Source of the DNA: Burkholderia sp. BCC0506 | Lineage (GTDB): Bacteria > Pseudomonadota > Gammaproteobacteria > Burkholderiales > Burkholderiaceae | DNA: 64,000 nt | Direction of reading: 5' to 3' | Assembly (NCBI RefSeq): GCF_902833145.1 | Contig: NZ_CADFEN010000001.1 | Span: forward strand, 249,994 to 313,993 | The notes under the pieces: model-generated | What the model was told of the DNA's origin: nothing | Seen by the model: only the letters and a program-made list of their open reading frames with translations | The model's database searches: none | Shown here: positions 52,366 to 62,060 of the stretch, in pieces | Layout of the letters: each line of letters starts with the position of its first letter | Position numbering within the stretch: position 1 is the stretch's first letter | Made by a program: the position numbers and the translations under genes

Positions 52366-54233
52366 GCACGACGGAACGCTCGATCCCGGCCGCGCGGCAT
52401 TCGATTGCCGCGCTGCGCGCCCGCTACGCGGCGGGCGACCTCACGCCGCATGCGCTTGTCGACGCGATCGCCGCGCATTTCGACGCGGGCGACCCGCACC
52501 ATGCATGGATCCGGCCGCTCACGCGCGACGAGATGATGCCGTATGCCGACGCGCTGGCCGGACGCGACATCGCGTCGTTGCCGCTGTACGGCGTGCCGTT
52601 CGCGATCAAGGACAACATCGACCTTGCCGGCATTCCGACGACGGCAGGCTGCCCGGCCTATGCATACACGCCGGCACGCAGCGCACCCGTGGTCGAGCGA
52701 TTGATCGCGGCCGGCGCGATTCCCGTCGGCAAGACCAATCTCGACCAGTTCGCGACCGGGCTCTCGGGGCAGCGCTCGCCATACGGCGCGTGCCGCAATG
52801 CGCTCGACCCGCGTTACGCGTCGGGCGGCTCGAGTTCCGGGTCGGCGGTGGCCGTCGCGCTCGGCGTCGCGACGTTCTCGCTCGGCACCGACACGGCGGG
52901 CTCCGGGCGCGTGCCGGCCGCGTTCCACGGGCTCGTCGGGCTGAAGCCGACACGGGGCGTGCTGAGCACGCTCGGCGTGGTGCCGGCGTGCCGGTCGCTC
53001 GATTGCGTGTCGGTGTTCGCGCGGTCGGCCGACGACGCGCGCACCGTGTTCGCCGCCGCGCACGGCGTGACGGAAGGCGATCCGTACGGACGTGCATGGC
53101 AGCCGCTGCTGGGCGCGGACGGATTGCGCGCGCAGCCGGCGCGGCCGCTCGGGCAATTGCGTTTCGGCATGCCGCGTGCCGATCAGCTCGAGTTCTTCGG
53201 CGACGCATCGTATCGCGCGGCGTGGGGCGTGGCGCTCGAACGCCTGCGCACGACCGGCGCGCGGATCGTCGAGATCGATTTCGAACCGTTCCTGGCCGCG
53301 GCGCGGCTGCTGTACGACGGCCCGTGGGTTGCCGAGCGGCTCGCCGCGATCGGCGCGTTCGCCGCGCGCGAGCCCGATGCGCTGCATCCGGTGATCCGCG
53401 AAATCGTCGGCGGTGCGGCGCGTTTCAGCGCCGCCGATGCGTTCGCCGCATTCGACCGGCTCGCCGCGCTGCGCGTCGAGGCGGCCCGCGCGTGGGACGG
53501 CCTCGACGCGATCGTGATGCCGACCTCGGCGACGACCGCGACCGTCGACGCGCTCGAAGCCGATCCGATCGCGATCAATTCGCGCTTCGGTTACTACACG
53601 AACTTCGTGAACCTGCTCGACCTGTCGGCGATCGCGGTGCCGGCGGGCACGTGCGCGACCGGGCCGCATGCGGGCTTGCCGTTCGGGATCACGTTCGTCG
53701 GTCGCGCGCACGACGATGCGCGGCTGCTCGATCTCGCGCACGCGTGGGGCGACGGCACGGCCGCCGTCGGCGACGTCCGGTCGCCCGAGGCCGCGGCGCC
53801 GGCGCGCGCCGCAGCCGCGGGCGTCGTGCGGGTGGCCGTCGTCGGCGCGCATCTGCGCGGCGAGCCGTTGAATTGGCAGCTCACGCAGCGCGGCGCGCGC
53901 TTCGTCGATGCGACCACCACCGCGCCGGCCTATCGGCTCTATGCGCTGTCCGCCGACGCAAGCGGCGGCGTCGCCAAGCCGGGGCTCGTGCGCGTGCCGG
54001 ACGGCGGCGCGCCGATCGCGGTCGAGATCTGGGAGATGCCGGTCGAGGCCTACGGCAGTTTCGTCGCCGGGATCGCGGCACCGCTCGGCATCGGCACGCT
54101 GACACTCGCCGACGGCTCGCGGGTGCAGGGCTTCCTGTGCGAAAGCGCGGCGCTCGACGATGCGCGGGACATCACGCGGTTCGGCGGCTGGCGCGCTTAC
54201 CGCGCGCAGGCCGCGAGCGGCGCACTGCAATGA
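52362..54233 (+). CDS. atzF: Allophanate hydrolase
   Basis: A 623-residue amidase-signature enzyme that splits allophanate into two ammonia and two CO2. The catalytic Lys83 ([13 protein letters not shown]), cis-Ser in [11 protein letters not shown] (about 157) and nucleophile Ser near 181 ([12 protein letters not shown]) are all present. The C-terminal domain (about 490-620: LINWQL-like [45 protein letters not shown]) is the AtzF/DUR1-type extension that acts on the intermediate. ATG 52362 overlaps the carboxylase stop, so both are made together, as the fused urea amidolyase of yeast. Confidence 0.95.
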   Translation: MSTTERSIPAARHSIAALRARYAAGDLTPHALVDAIAAHFDAGDPHHAWIRPLTRDEMMPYADALAGRDIASLPLYGVPFAIKDNIDLAGIPTTAGCPAYAYTPARSAPVVERLIAAGAIPVGKTNLDQFATGLSGQRSPYGACRNALDPRYASGGSSSGSAVAVALGVATFSLGTDTAGSGRVPAAFHGLVGLKPTRGVLSTLGVVPACRSLDCVSVFARSADDARTVFAAAHGVTEGDPYGRAWQPLLGADGLRAQPARPLGQLRFGMPRADQLEFFGDASYRAAWGVALERLRTTGARIVEIDFEPFLAAARLLYDGPWVAERLAAIGAFAAREPDALHPVIREIVGGAARFSAADAFAAFDRLAALRVEAARAWDGLDAIVMPTSATTATVDALEADPIAINSRFGYYTNFVNLLDLSAIAVPAGTCATGPHAGLPFGITFVGRAHDDARLLDLAHAWGDGTAAVGDVRSPEAAAPARAAAAGVVRVAVVGAHLRGEPLNWQLTQRGARFVDATTTAPAYRLYALSADASGGVAKPGLVRVPDGGAPIAVEIWEMPVEAYGSFVAGIAAPLGIGTLTLADGSRVQGFLCESAALDDARDITRFGGWRAYRAQAASGALQ

Positions 54234-54297
54234 ACGCACGGTCGCGCGATGCCGCGGCAGCCACGCGACCGGCACTCGAAACGATACGGAGATTCCG

Positions 54298-55272
54298 ATG
54301 ACAACGACCCGCAACACGACCGGATGGCTCGCCGTGCGGCGCGAGCTGACCACGCGCGGCAAATGGACGCTCGGGCTGGCGTCGTTCCTGCTGCCGTTCG
54401 CCGTCTGGTGCCTGATCAGCTATGTCCCGTTCGTCTGGCATCCGCAGATGCGCATCACGAATCCGGGCAGCGTCGACTATTTCCAGACCGGCATGCAGAT
54501 CGACCGCGACGTGTTCGACGACGAGCTCGCGCATGCGCGGGCCGAGCATGCGGCGGTGCCCGAAGGGGAGCGCGCGAACCCGGTCTACCTGCCGGCGCCG
54601 CACCAGGTATTGCGCGCGTTCTACACGGCGTTCACGACACCGCCCGCGTCGCGCGACGGCGTGTGGCTGCACGAAAGCCTGTGGCACAGCATCCGCATCA
54701 TCTTCTGGGGTTTCGTGATTTCGTCCGCGATCGGCGTGCCGCTCGGCATCGTGTGCGGCACCTTCAGTGCGCTCGCGCGACTGCAGGAGCCGTTCCTGGA
54801 GTTCTTCCGCTACCTGCCGGCGCCGGCGTTCGGCGCGCTGATGGTCGCGATTCTCGGCATCTACGACGCGCCGAAGATCGCGATCATCGTGATCGGTACG
54901 CTGTTCCAGCAGGTGCTGATCATCGCGAACACCACGCGCAAGCTCGAATACGGGCTGTTCGAGGCCGCGATGACGCTCGGCACGAAGAAGCTGAAGCTGC
55001 TCACGCACGTCGTGATTCCGGGCGTGCTGCCGGATCTGTATCGCGATCAGCGGATCCTGCTCGGCTGGGCGTGGACCTACCTGATCGTCGCCGAGCTGGT
55101 CGGCACGAGTTCGGGCATCACGTGGTACATCAGCCAGCAGGCGCGCTACCAGCATTTCGACAACGTGTATGCGGCGATCCTGATGATCGGGATCATCGGC
55201 CTCGGCACCGACCTCGTGCTCGCGCTGCTCGGCCGCCGGCTCTTTCCGTGGGACCGCACGCTGAAAGCGTGA
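54298..55272 (+). CDS. ABC transporter permease, guanidine locus
   Basis: A 324-residue inner-membrane permease of the SsuC/TauC/NrtB type. The first helix (about residues 25-45) is followed by a long periplasmic segment (about 46-150), unusual in length for the family. Five more helices follow, with the cytoplasmic EAA loop EAAMTLGTKKLKLLTHVVIP for the ATPase contact. ATG 54298 follows GGAG. It works with the ATPase encoded 45 bases downstream and the binding protein at 45324-46346. Confidence 0.93.
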   Translation: MTTTRNTTGWLAVRRELTTRGKWTLGLASFLLPFAVWCLISYVPFVWHPQMRITNPGSVDYFQTGMQIDRDVFDDELAHARAEHAAVPEGERANPVYLPAPHQVLRAFYTAFTTPPASRDGVWLHESLWHSIRIIFWGFVISSAIGVPLGIVCGTFSALARLQEPFLEFFRYLPAPAFGALMVAILGIYDAPKIAIIVIGTLFQQVLIIANTTRKLEYGLFEAAMTLGTKKLKLLTHVVIPGVLPDLYRDQRILLGWAWTYLIVAELVGTSSGITWYISQQARYQHFDNVYAAILMIGIIGLGTDLVLALLGRRLFPWDRTLKA

Positions 55273-55317
55273 GCGCCGCCCGCACGTCCCCATCGACCGA
55301 TTTCAGCAGAGGGCATC

Positions 55318-56229
55318 ATGCAGAACCCGCAAGCCGTCCCCGATTACCTGATTCAATCCGACGCGGTGCGCGAGCGCTTCGCGCGGCTGAAGGCCCGCGA
55401 CGTGATCCTCGACGTGCGGCACGTCGGCAAGCGTTTCGCGACGCCGCAAGGCGAGTGCGTCGCGCTCGACGACATCAGTTTCCGCACGCACCGGCGCGAG
55501 TTCGTGTGCGTGATCGGCCCGTCCGGCTGCGGCAAGTCGACGCTGATCCGGATCCTCGCCGGGCTCGATGCGCAAACGAGCGGCGAGGTGCTGCTGGACG
55601 GCAAGCCGGTCGACGGGCCGGGCGCCGATCGCGGGATGGTGTTCCAGGGCTACACGCTCTTTCCGTGGCTCACGGTGAAGAAGAACGTGATGTTCGGCCT
55701 GCGCATGAACGGCAGCAGCAGCGGCGAGGCCGAGCGCGAGGCGCTGCAGTGGCTCGATCTCGTCGGGCTGACGCGTTTCGCCGACGTGTATCCGCACCAG
55801 TTGTCGGGCGGCATGAAGCAGCGCGTGGCGATTGCCCGCGCGCTCGCGAACCGGCCGCGCATCCTGCTGATGGACGAACCGTTCGGCGCGCTGGACGCGC
55901 AGACGCGTGCGAGGATGCAAACGCACCTGCTCGACATCTGGCGCAACATTGACGTGACGATCCTGTTCATCACGCACGATCTCGACGAGGCGATCTTCCT
56001 GGCCGACCGGATCCTGGTGCTGAAGGCGAATCCGGGCGGCGTGCAGGAGCTGATCGAGGTGCCGGTGCCGCGGCCGCGCGATTATTCGCAGGTCAATACG
56101 CCGGAGTTCATCGCGACGAAGGCGCGGCTCGAAGCGCTGATCCATCCGAAGGAGGCCGCGCCGGCGGAAGACGACGGCATCAAGCCGCACATGATCCGGA
56201 TGACGGACGTGGCGGACAACGTCGAGTAG
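55318..56229 (+). CDS. ABC transporter ATP-binding protein, guanidine locus
   Basis: A 303-residue ATPase of the SsuB/TauB/NrtD type. Walker A is GPSGCGKST (residues 67-75), the Q-loop [12 protein letters not shown], the signature [15 protein letters not shown], Walker B ILLMDEP and the switch His in FITHDLDEA. The N-terminal 30 residues and C-terminal tail (about 270-303) extend beyond the core. Last gene of the guanidine operon; the next gene starts 209 bases away. Confidence 0.94.
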   Translation: MQNPQAVPDYLIQSDAVRERFARLKARDVILDVRHVGKRFATPQGECVALDDISFRTHRREFVCVIGPSGCGKSTLIRILAGLDAQTSGEVLLDGKPVDGPGADRGMVFQGYTLFPWLTVKKNVMFGLRMNGSSSGEAEREALQWLDLVGLTRFADVYPHQLSGGMKQRVAIARALANRPRILLMDEPFGALDAQTRARMQTHLLDIWRNIDVTILFITHDLDEAIFLADRILVLKANPGGVQELIEVPVPRPRDYSQVNTPEFIATKARLEALIHPKEAAPAEDDGIKPHMIRMTDVADNVE

Positions 56230-56438
56230 CGTGGAGCACGTTCATTCTGTCGCGCCGGAGCCCGTGTCGTATCGGGCCCCTGATGCCCGGGGCGACGACT
56301 TCCTTGACGATTGCACCAAAATGATGACGTCAACCCCGCCACATCCGGACTGATTTTTTCGACTCGCTTAATGGCGCTCGACTTCTCACGGTAAGCTCAT
56401 GACTCCCTGATCGATTCTTCGGCTTGTGAGACAAAGCG

Positions 56439-57176
56439 ATGAAGGTAACCATTGCGTACATCGAAGAACCTCCATTCGGCTGGACCGAAGCGGACGGCAC
56501 GGCTGCCGGTGCCGATCTCGAGCTCGCGGCGACGATCCTGCGCCAGATCGGCGTCACCCGGATCGAGTATTGCCCGACGACGTTCAGCGAATTGCTGCCC
56601 GGCGTCGCGGCAGGCTACTGGGACATGAACGTGCCGCTCTTCGTGACACCGCGGCGTGCCGATACCGTCGCGTTCAGCGTCCCGGTGTGGGGGATCGAGG
56701 ACGGTTTCCTGGTTCGCCCCGGCAACCCGAAGGCGCTCAGGAGTTATGCGTCGATCGCCGAGCGTCCCGATGCGCGGCTCGGCATCATTGCCGGACAGGT
56801 GCAGCACGATTCCGCGATGGCGTCAGGCGTGAGCCGGCGGCAGATCGTCCTCTTCGAACAGCAAGCCGATGCGATCGCGGCCGTGCTCTCCGGCGTGATC
56901 GACGCCTACGCGAGCACGGCGTTGGGCAATCGCATCGTGGCGGGCCGGATCGGCAGCGCGATGATCGAGGCCGTCGCGCACGAGCCGGATGTCGACGGCA
57001 GCCAGCGGACGCCGCCGCTGGGCGCGTTTTCATTCAACCGGGGCAACGAGGCGCTTCTGACGGCGGTCAATCGGCAACTTCGCTCATATCTCGGCTCGCC
57101 GGACCATCGTGCCCGCATGGCGAGATTCGGGCTGACGGATCGCGAGATCGATCCGGCTGTCTTGCAGAGCGCATAG
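56439..57176 (+). CDS. Signal-less family 3 solute-binding protein
   Basis: A 245-residue protein with the amino-acid binding-protein fold: MKVTIAYIEEPPFGWTEADG, AGADLELAATILRQIGV, MNVPLFVTPRRADTVAFSVP, LGIIAGQVQHDSAM. It starts directly with the first beta strand, so it has no signal peptide, and the frame has no upstream start. It should be cytoplasmic, with a sensing, carrier or enzymatic role. It follows the guanidine operon by 209 bases on the same strand but has its own spacing and no recognised riboswitch. It shares design with 23957-24691, though the two sequences are not close. Confidence 0.85.
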   Translation: MKVTIAYIEEPPFGWTEADGTAAGADLELAATILRQIGVTRIEYCPTTFSELLPGVAAGYWDMNVPLFVTPRRADTVAFSVPVWGIEDGFLVRPGNPKALRSYASIAERPDARLGIIAGQVQHDSAMASGVSRRQIVLFEQQADAIAAVLSGVIDAYASTALGNRIVAGRIGSAMIEAVAHEPDVDGSQRTPPLGAFSFNRGNEALLTAVNRQLRSYLGSPDHRARMARFGLTDREIDPAVLQSA

Positions 57177-57251
57177 GCCGGCACGCGGGCACGAGCCGTG
57201 CCCGGCGACCGGCCATTAGACTCGGCGAAATGCCTGCCGCGCAATCGGGCT

Positions 57252-57851
57252 TTATCGGTCGAACCTGACGAAGTCCTTGAAGATCAGGCGTCCCCAGCTT
57301 TTTCCGCGCGCGTGCACGAGCCATCCGCCTTCCGACAGCCTGCCCAGCTGGATCGGCGCGAAACCGAGTTTTTCCGCGAGCGCACCGACCTCCGTTGCGG
57401 CATCGTCATCGTCGCTCGCCAGAAACACGACTCGCCTGCCACCGTGGACGGCCGGGTCCTGGGCGAGGACGGCCGCGACCAGATGGTTGAAGCCTTTCAC
57501 CAGTCTGGCGCCGGCAAATGCTTTCGCGATGAAGGCCGACGACGGGAGCCCGTCGAGTTCGTCAAGCGGGGCCTGCGTGTTCATCGCGTCGATGACGGTC
57601 TTGCCGGTCCAGTCGGGTAGCGCTTCGGCGACCGCCGCGTGCGATTCGAAACGAACCGCCAGAAAGATGATGTCGGCCTTGACGGCTTCCGCGAGGGTGG
57701 TGGGAACGATCGTCGGTCCGAGCGCGGCCGCATCGGCCGCGAAGCTTGCCGGATCGCGGGTGGCGGCAACGGCCACGTCGATCCCGTTGCGGGCGAACGC
57801 GCGCGCAAGCGCGTGACCGATCTTGCCGAAGCCGATGATGGCGTAACGCAT
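57252..57851 (-). CDS. NAD(P)-binding F420-dependent oxidoreductase-like protein
   Basis: A 199-residue Rossmann-fold protein of the NADPH-dependent F420 reductase/NpdG-like group. It begins MRYAIIGFGKIGHALARAFA (GxGxxG-type nucleotide motif) with ATRDP after strand 2 and AFAGARLVKGFNHLV later. ATG 57851 follows GGAGAG. F420 itself is generally not made by Burkholderia, though some species make a related cofactor, so the second substrate is unclear. It lies 55 bases downstream of the SDR gene on the same strand and is probably cotranscribed with it. Confidence 0.88.
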   Translation of the reverse strand: MRYAIIGFGKIGHALARAFARNGIDVAVAATRDPASFAADAAALGPTIVPTTLAEAVKADIIFLAVRFESHAAVAEALPDWTGKTVIDAMNTQAPLDELDGLPSSAFIAKAFAGARLVKGFNHLVAAVLAQDPAVHGGRRVVFLASDDDDAATEVGALAEKLGFAPIQLGRLSEGGWLVHARGKSWGRLIFKDFVRFDR

Positions 57852-57906
57852 GTGTCTCTCCTCGAGAAGAAAGGACGCGCGGGCGTAGGCCGCGCTCAAG
57901 TCCTCC

Positions 57907-58641
57907 TCAGAGTTGTGCCAGGCCGCCGTCGACGGCGACTTCGCTGGCGGTCATGAAGCTGCTGTCCGACGACGCCAGAAAGGCGGCCACCGCCCCGATT
58001 TCCGCCGGATCGGCCATGCGCTGGAGCGGCGTCATCGCGCCGTAGGCCTTCTGGCCTTCTTCGCCCAGTGCCTCCTTGGCCAGTTCGGTCGCCGTCGCCC
58101 CGGGCGACAGCACGTTGACCCGGATGCCGGTGCCTTTCAGGTCCGCTGCCCACGTCCGGGCGAGATTGCGCACCGCCGCCTTGCTCGCGCTGTAGGCCGT
58201 GAAGCCGGGCGCGCCCGTGGTGCCGGCGCTCGAACCGGTCAGGATGATCGACCCGCCCGCGCCCATCAGCGGCAGCGCCTTCTGCACCGTGAAGATCGTC
58301 CCCTTCACATTGGTGTCGAAGATGTCGTCGATGTGCTCGGCGGTGATCTGGCCGAGCGGAAGCGGGCTTCCCGTCCCCGCGTTGGCGAAGACGATGTCGA
58401 GCGTTCCGCGCGCCGCCTTCACCGCCGCGTAGAGCCGGTCGAGGTCGGCCGGATCGGAGACCGAGCCCTTTACCGCGCGGGCATGGGGCCCAAGGTCGGC
58501 CACCGCGGCGTCGAGCGCCTGCTGCCGACGGCCGAAGAGGAACACGAAAGCGCCTTCCTCGATGAAGCGCGTGGCCGCGGCGCGGCCGATGCCGGTTGCG
58601 CCACCGGTGATCACGGCGGTCTTGCCATTCAAGCTGTTCAT
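57907..58641 (-). CDS. SDR-family oxidoreductase
   Basis: A 244-residue classical short-chain dehydrogenase. Cofactor motif TGGATGIG near the N-terminus, NAGTG after strand 4, catalytic Ser in LTGSSAGTTG, and the YSASK catalytic Tyr-Lys. An Arg pair after strand 2 (FGRRQQ) suggests NADPH preference. ATG 58641 has AAGGA at 8 bases; ATG 58650 is the alternative. It is the first gene of a two-gene unit with the F420-type reductase, divergent from a LysR gene 106 bases away. Confidence 0.92.
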   Translation of the reverse strand: MNSLNGKTAVITGGATGIGRAAATRFIEEGAFVFLFGRRQQALDAAVADLGPHARAVKGSVSDPADLDRLYAAVKAARGTLDIVFANAGTGSPLPLGQITAEHIDDIFDTNVKGTIFTVQKALPLMGAGGSIILTGSSAGTTGAPGFTAYSASKAAVRNLARTWAADLKGTGIRVNVLSPGATATELAKEALGEEGQKAYGAMTPLQRMADPAEIGAVAAFLASSDSSFMTASEVAVDGGLAQL

Positions 58642-58714
58642 GTCGTGCATCCTTCGAAACAAAAGCGATGAACCCGATTCTGGCGCGCTTGATTCATGAA
58701 GACAATTGACTGAA

Positions 58715-58747
58715 TATCTATCAATACCATCTACTTTTTAGATAGAC
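58715..58747. promoter_or_regulatory. LysR operator candidate, SDR/LysR intergenic
   Basis: An inverted repeat TCTATC (58717-58722) and GATAGA (58741-58746) spans the AT-rich patch immediately before the LysR ATG. Its position between divergent LysR and SDR genes suits an autoregulatory operator. Confidence 0.45.
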
Positions 58748-59671
58748 ATGCTCGACAACGTCACCATCAATCAACTTCGGGCGTTCGTCGCCGTGTGCGA
58801 CCAGGGGAGCTTTTCCGGGGCGGCAAGGGAACTGAGGCGGGCGCAGTCGGCGATCAGTCATGCGATCGGCGCGCTGGAGAGTGCCTTCGACGTGGTGCTG
58901 TTCGAGCGCAACACGCGCAAGGCGACGCTCACGGCCGCCGGCCGCAGCCTGCTGCCCGATGCGCGCGGCGTGATCTCGCGCACCGAGGAAATGAAGATGC
59001 GTGCGGTGGCGATTGCCGAAACCGGTGTTCCGCAGGTGTCGATCTCCATCGACACCTATTTCCCGCGTGCGCATCTGATCGAATGCCTGCGCACGCTTCA
59101 GGCGGAGTTTCCAACGGTTGCGATCAATCTGCGCATGACGACCATGCAGGGTGGCGAGCGCCTGGTTCTCTCGGGCACGTGCGCATTGGCGGTGACGATC
59201 ACGGACGTGCCCGAGCTGAGCCCGGGCACCATCGAACGGCATCATTTACTCGATGCACACATGGTGACCGTCTGTGGGCCAGCGCATCCGCTGGCCGCGC
59301 TGGCGAAGCCGATTCCGCGGGAGGAATTCGGCCGGCATATCCAGCTCGTCGTGACCGACAATCAGCCCGATGCGGAAAAGACCCAGCAAGGGGTCGCCAG
59401 CGAACGCCAGTGGTGGGTGAACGACCTCGGCGCGAAGCACGATCTGCTCAAGGGGAATTTGTGCTGGGGGCACATGCCGCGCCATATGGTCGAGGCGGAC
59501 CTCGCGAACGGAACGCTCGTCGAGCTCCGGCGGCGCGCATGGCACATGCGTCCGCTTACGTTCATGGTCTCGCAGCGGCGCGGGTACGCGTTTTCCGGAT
59601 GCGAGGCACGGCTGGTCGAGCTTCTGGGCAGTTGTCCGTCGCAAAAGGCCGGAAGTGCGAGGTCGACGTGA
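58748..59671 (+). CDS. LysR-family regulator
   Basis: A 307-residue LysR regulator. DNA-binding helix: MLDNVTINQLRAFVAVCDQG, then AARELRRAQSAISHAIGALE; effector domain from about residue 95 (GVPQVSISIDTYFPRAHL). Divergent from the SDR/F420-type reductase pair, with an inverted repeat in the gap, so it probably controls that pair. The family resemblance is to regulators of small oxidoreductase operons; the inducer is unknown. Confidence 0.9.
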   Translation: MLDNVTINQLRAFVAVCDQGSFSGAARELRRAQSAISHAIGALESAFDVVLFERNTRKATLTAAGRSLLPDARGVISRTEEMKMRAVAIAETGVPQVSISIDTYFPRAHLIECLRTLQAEFPTVAINLRMTTMQGGERLVLSGTCALAVTITDVPELSPGTIERHHLLDAHMVTVCGPAHPLAALAKPIPREEFGRHIQLVVTDNQPDAEKTQQGVASERQWWVNDLGAKHDLLKGNLCWGHMPRHMVEADLANGTLVELRRRAWHMRPLTFMVSQRRGYAFSGCEARLVELLGSCPSQKAGSARST

Positions 59672-59901
59672 CGTGCGGCCGCTTTCGCGCGGCGGCGGTC
59701 CTGATGGAGTGCGGCGAGGGCATCAGCTGACAGTGCCGGTCACGAGGCAGGGGCTTGACGCGACCACCTGCCGGACCTGCGCCGAATCGACGGCGTCGCC
59801 GGTACGAACGGGTATTGCGTTGCCTGCGGTGAGCGCGCCGGCCTCGCGCGTCATCGCCGCGAATGTGGAGGCAAGATACCGTGGGCGCCGCCGGAACAGC
59901 A

Positions 59902-60834
59902 CTAGCGCGTGCCGACGCCTCCATGAATGCCTGTCAGTTCGACCAGGAAATCCAGGAACGCCCGGGTCTTTGCCGGCACGTGATGCCGGGACGGGTAGTA
60001 CGCGTACAACGGATACCGCTCGTCGGCCCATTCGGGAAAGAGATCGATCAACCGGCCGTCGGCGATCAGCGGCTCGGCGCCGAGCAGCAGCATCTGCGCA
60101 ATGCCCGAACCGGCGAGGCATGCGTTGAGCAGGGCGCCCGGATCGTTGACCGTGAGCCGTCCGCGGGTGTCGACCACGATGCGTTTGCGCCGGCGATGGA
60201 ATTCCCACGCGAACGGCTTGCCTGTCTCCGGGTTGCGAAATTCGAGGCAGCGGTGGTTCCGGCTTTCGAGGTCCTCGGGTCTGGCCGGCCGTCCCCGGCG
60301 CGCGATGTACGAGGGCGCCGCGACCGTCACGACGCCGGTATCGAGCAGCTTTCTCGCGATCAGGCTGGATGCCCGCGGTTCGCCGAATCGCACGGCGAGG
60401 TCGAAGCCGTCCATGACGAGGTCGCCCAGGCTGTCTCGCGCGATGAGCTCGATTTCGAGCTCGGGATGCGCGTCCATGAATGCATCGAGCCGTGGCCCGA
60501 GAATGGCCCGGTAGACGACCGGATCCAGATTGATTCTCAGCTTGCCGCGCACCGCGGAGGCGCCGCCTGCCGCCGCCGCGGCAGCTTCCTCCAGCCCGGC
60601 GAGATGGGGCATGACCTGCTCGTAAAAGCGGCGGCCTTCTTCCGTCAGCGACACCGATCGCGTCGTTCGGTTGAACAGCCGGATGTTCAGCTTTCTTTCC
60701 AGCCGCGCAATCGCCCGACTGACGCCCGGCGGCGTCATGCCGATGACGTCGGCGGCCGCCGAGAACGTCCCGGCATCGACGACGGCGGCGAACACGCTGA
60801 TGCTGCCGGACAGCTTCTCGCTACTGGATCTCAT
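59902..60834 (-). CDS. LysR-family regulator
   Basis: A 310-residue LysR regulator of the CrgA/AaeR-like type. It begins MRSSSEKLSGSISVFAAVVD with recognition helix GMTPPGVSRAIARLERKL and the NRTTRSVSLTEEG wing. The effector domain starts near residue 95 (GKLRINLDPVVYRAILGPRL). ATG 60834 is chosen as the family start; the frame stays open upstream. It is divergent from the NmrA-type reductase gene with 208 bases between them, and is its probable regulator. Confidence 0.9.
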   Translation of the reverse strand: MRSSSEKLSGSISVFAAVVDAGTFSAAADVIGMTPPGVSRAIARLERKLNIRLFNRTTRSVSLTEEGRRFYEQVMPHLAGLEEAAAAAAGGASAVRGKLRINLDPVVYRAILGPRLDAFMDAHPELEIELIARDSLGDLVMDGFDLAVRFGEPRASSLIARKLLDTGVVTVAAPSYIARRGRPARPEDLESRNHRCLEFRNPETGKPFAWEFHRRRKRIVVDTRGRLTVNDPGALLNACLAGSGIAQMLLLGAEPLIADGRLIDLFPEWADERYPLYAYYPSRHHVPAKTRAFLDFLVELTGIHGGVGTR

Positions 60835-60944
60835 GGTTGTTCGACTGAATACGGGTGGCGGATCGTGCGACCCACTGAAGGCCGACACGCGAACGCCGCC
60901 CGGCGTAGCCATGCCGGGCGGCCGTGTCGATCATGCCGAATTGA

Positions 60945-60957
60945 TGACACGTTGTCA
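60945..60957. promoter_or_regulatory. Short palindrome between LysR and NmrA-type genes
   Basis: TGACA-CGT-TGTCA lies about midway between the divergent starts. Possible LysR binding site; short enough to be chance. Confidence 0.3.
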
Positions 60958-61042
60958 CTTATCTGATGCCATCCATGTCGTTTTGTTTTGATCGCCGTTT
61001 GTCCAGAATGCGACCCACGTATTCACACATGGAGAACGAACG

Positions 61043-61909
61043 ATGTATGCAATCACGGGAATCACCGGCCAGGTCGGCGGCGCACTGGCGCGCGAGCTGC
61101 TGGCCGCGGGCCGGTCGGTGCGCGCAGTGGTGCGCGACACCACGCGGGCGGCGGCGTGGGCGGCGCGCGGGTGCGAGATGGCGACCGCCTTCATGGACGA
61201 CCCTTCGTCGCTCGCCGCCGCGTTTGCCGGCGCGACGGGCGTTTTCATCCTGCTGCCGCCTGTGTTCGATCCGGCGCCCGGGTTGCCCGAAGCGCGGAAG
61301 GCGATCGAGGCCGTGTCCGCGGCGCTTCTGAAGGCGCGGCCCGAAAAGGTCGTGTGCCTGTCGACGATCGGTGCGCAGGCCGACGAGCCCAATCTGCTCA
61401 CGCAACTCACGCTGATGGAGCAGGCGCTGCGCGAGATGCCGATGCCGGTGACGTTCCTGCGGCCCGGCTGGTTCATGGAGAACGCCGCGTGGGATGTCGC
61501 GTCCGCGCGCGACGATGGCGTCGTCGCCAGTTACCTGCAGCCGCTCGACAAGCCCGTGCCGATGGTCGCCACCGCGGATGTCGGCCGCGTGGCGGCGGAG
61601 CTGCTCCAGCAGACGTGGAGCGGGGTGCGTGTCGTCGAGCTCGAGGGCCCGTGCCGGGTGAGCCCCGACGATCTCGCACGGGCCTTTGCTCGCGTGTTGG
61701 GCCGGGACGTGCGTGCGGAAGCCGTCGACAGGCGAACGTGGGAAACGCTGTTTCGCGCGCAGGGCATGAAGCATCCGCTCCCGCGCATGCGGATGCTGGA
61801 CGGCTTCAACGAAGGCTGGATCGATTTCGAAAGCGGTCCTGATGAAATCTTGCGCGGCCATGTTGTGCTGGACACGGTTCTGGGCGCGCTCGTGTCGCGC
61901 ACGGCCTGA
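61043..61909 (+). CDS. NmrA-like NAD(P)H-binding protein
   Basis: A 288-residue atypical SDR of the NmrA/quinone-oxidoreductase-2 type. The N-terminal motif is ITGITGQVGGALARELL (variant GxxGxxG), then AVVRDTTRAAAW after strand 2 and LSTIGAQADEPNLLTQ. The mid-region FLRPGWFMENAAWD is typical of the group. The catalytic Tyr-Lys pair of classical SDRs is absent, so it may be a redox sensor or quinone reductase. ATG 61043 lies behind GGAGAACGAACG. Divergent from LysR 59902-60834. Confidence 0.9.
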   Translation: MYAITGITGQVGGALARELLAAGRSVRAVVRDTTRAAAWAARGCEMATAFMDDPSSLAAAFAGATGVFILLPPVFDPAPGLPEARKAIEAVSAALLKARPEKVVCLSTIGAQADEPNLLTQLTLMEQALREMPMPVTFLRPGWFMENAAWDVASARDDGVVASYLQPLDKPVPMVATADVGRVAAELLQQTWSGVRVVELEGPCRVSPDDLARAFARVLGRDVRAEAVDRRTWETLFRAQGMKHPLPRMRMLDGFNEGWIDFESGPDEILRGHVVLDTVLGALVSRTA

Positions 61910-61927
61910 TTGAAGACGGTGGGCGGT

Positions 61928-61967
61928 GCGGGGCGTGCTGGCGCGACTGGCTCTTCACCGGCCCCGC
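61928..61967. terminator. Possible terminator hairpin
   Basis: GCGGGGC (61928-61934) pairs with GCCCCGC (61961-61967) around a 26-base loop between the convergent NmrA-type and aldehyde dehydrogenase genes. No T tract, so weak. Confidence 0.3.
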
Positions 61968-62060
61968 GTAGAGGATGGGTGCCGGAGAAAGCCCACGGTC
62001 GCGACAGCCGAATCGCGATGTGCGATACCGGCTCTTCACGCACGAACCTGCCCGCCTTTC

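Noticed and set aside
61945-62040. A short direct repeat GGCTCTTCAC in the gap between the NmrA-type and aldehyde dehydrogenase genes
   Set aside because: Only ten bases with no symmetry or context, so not distinguishable from chance.
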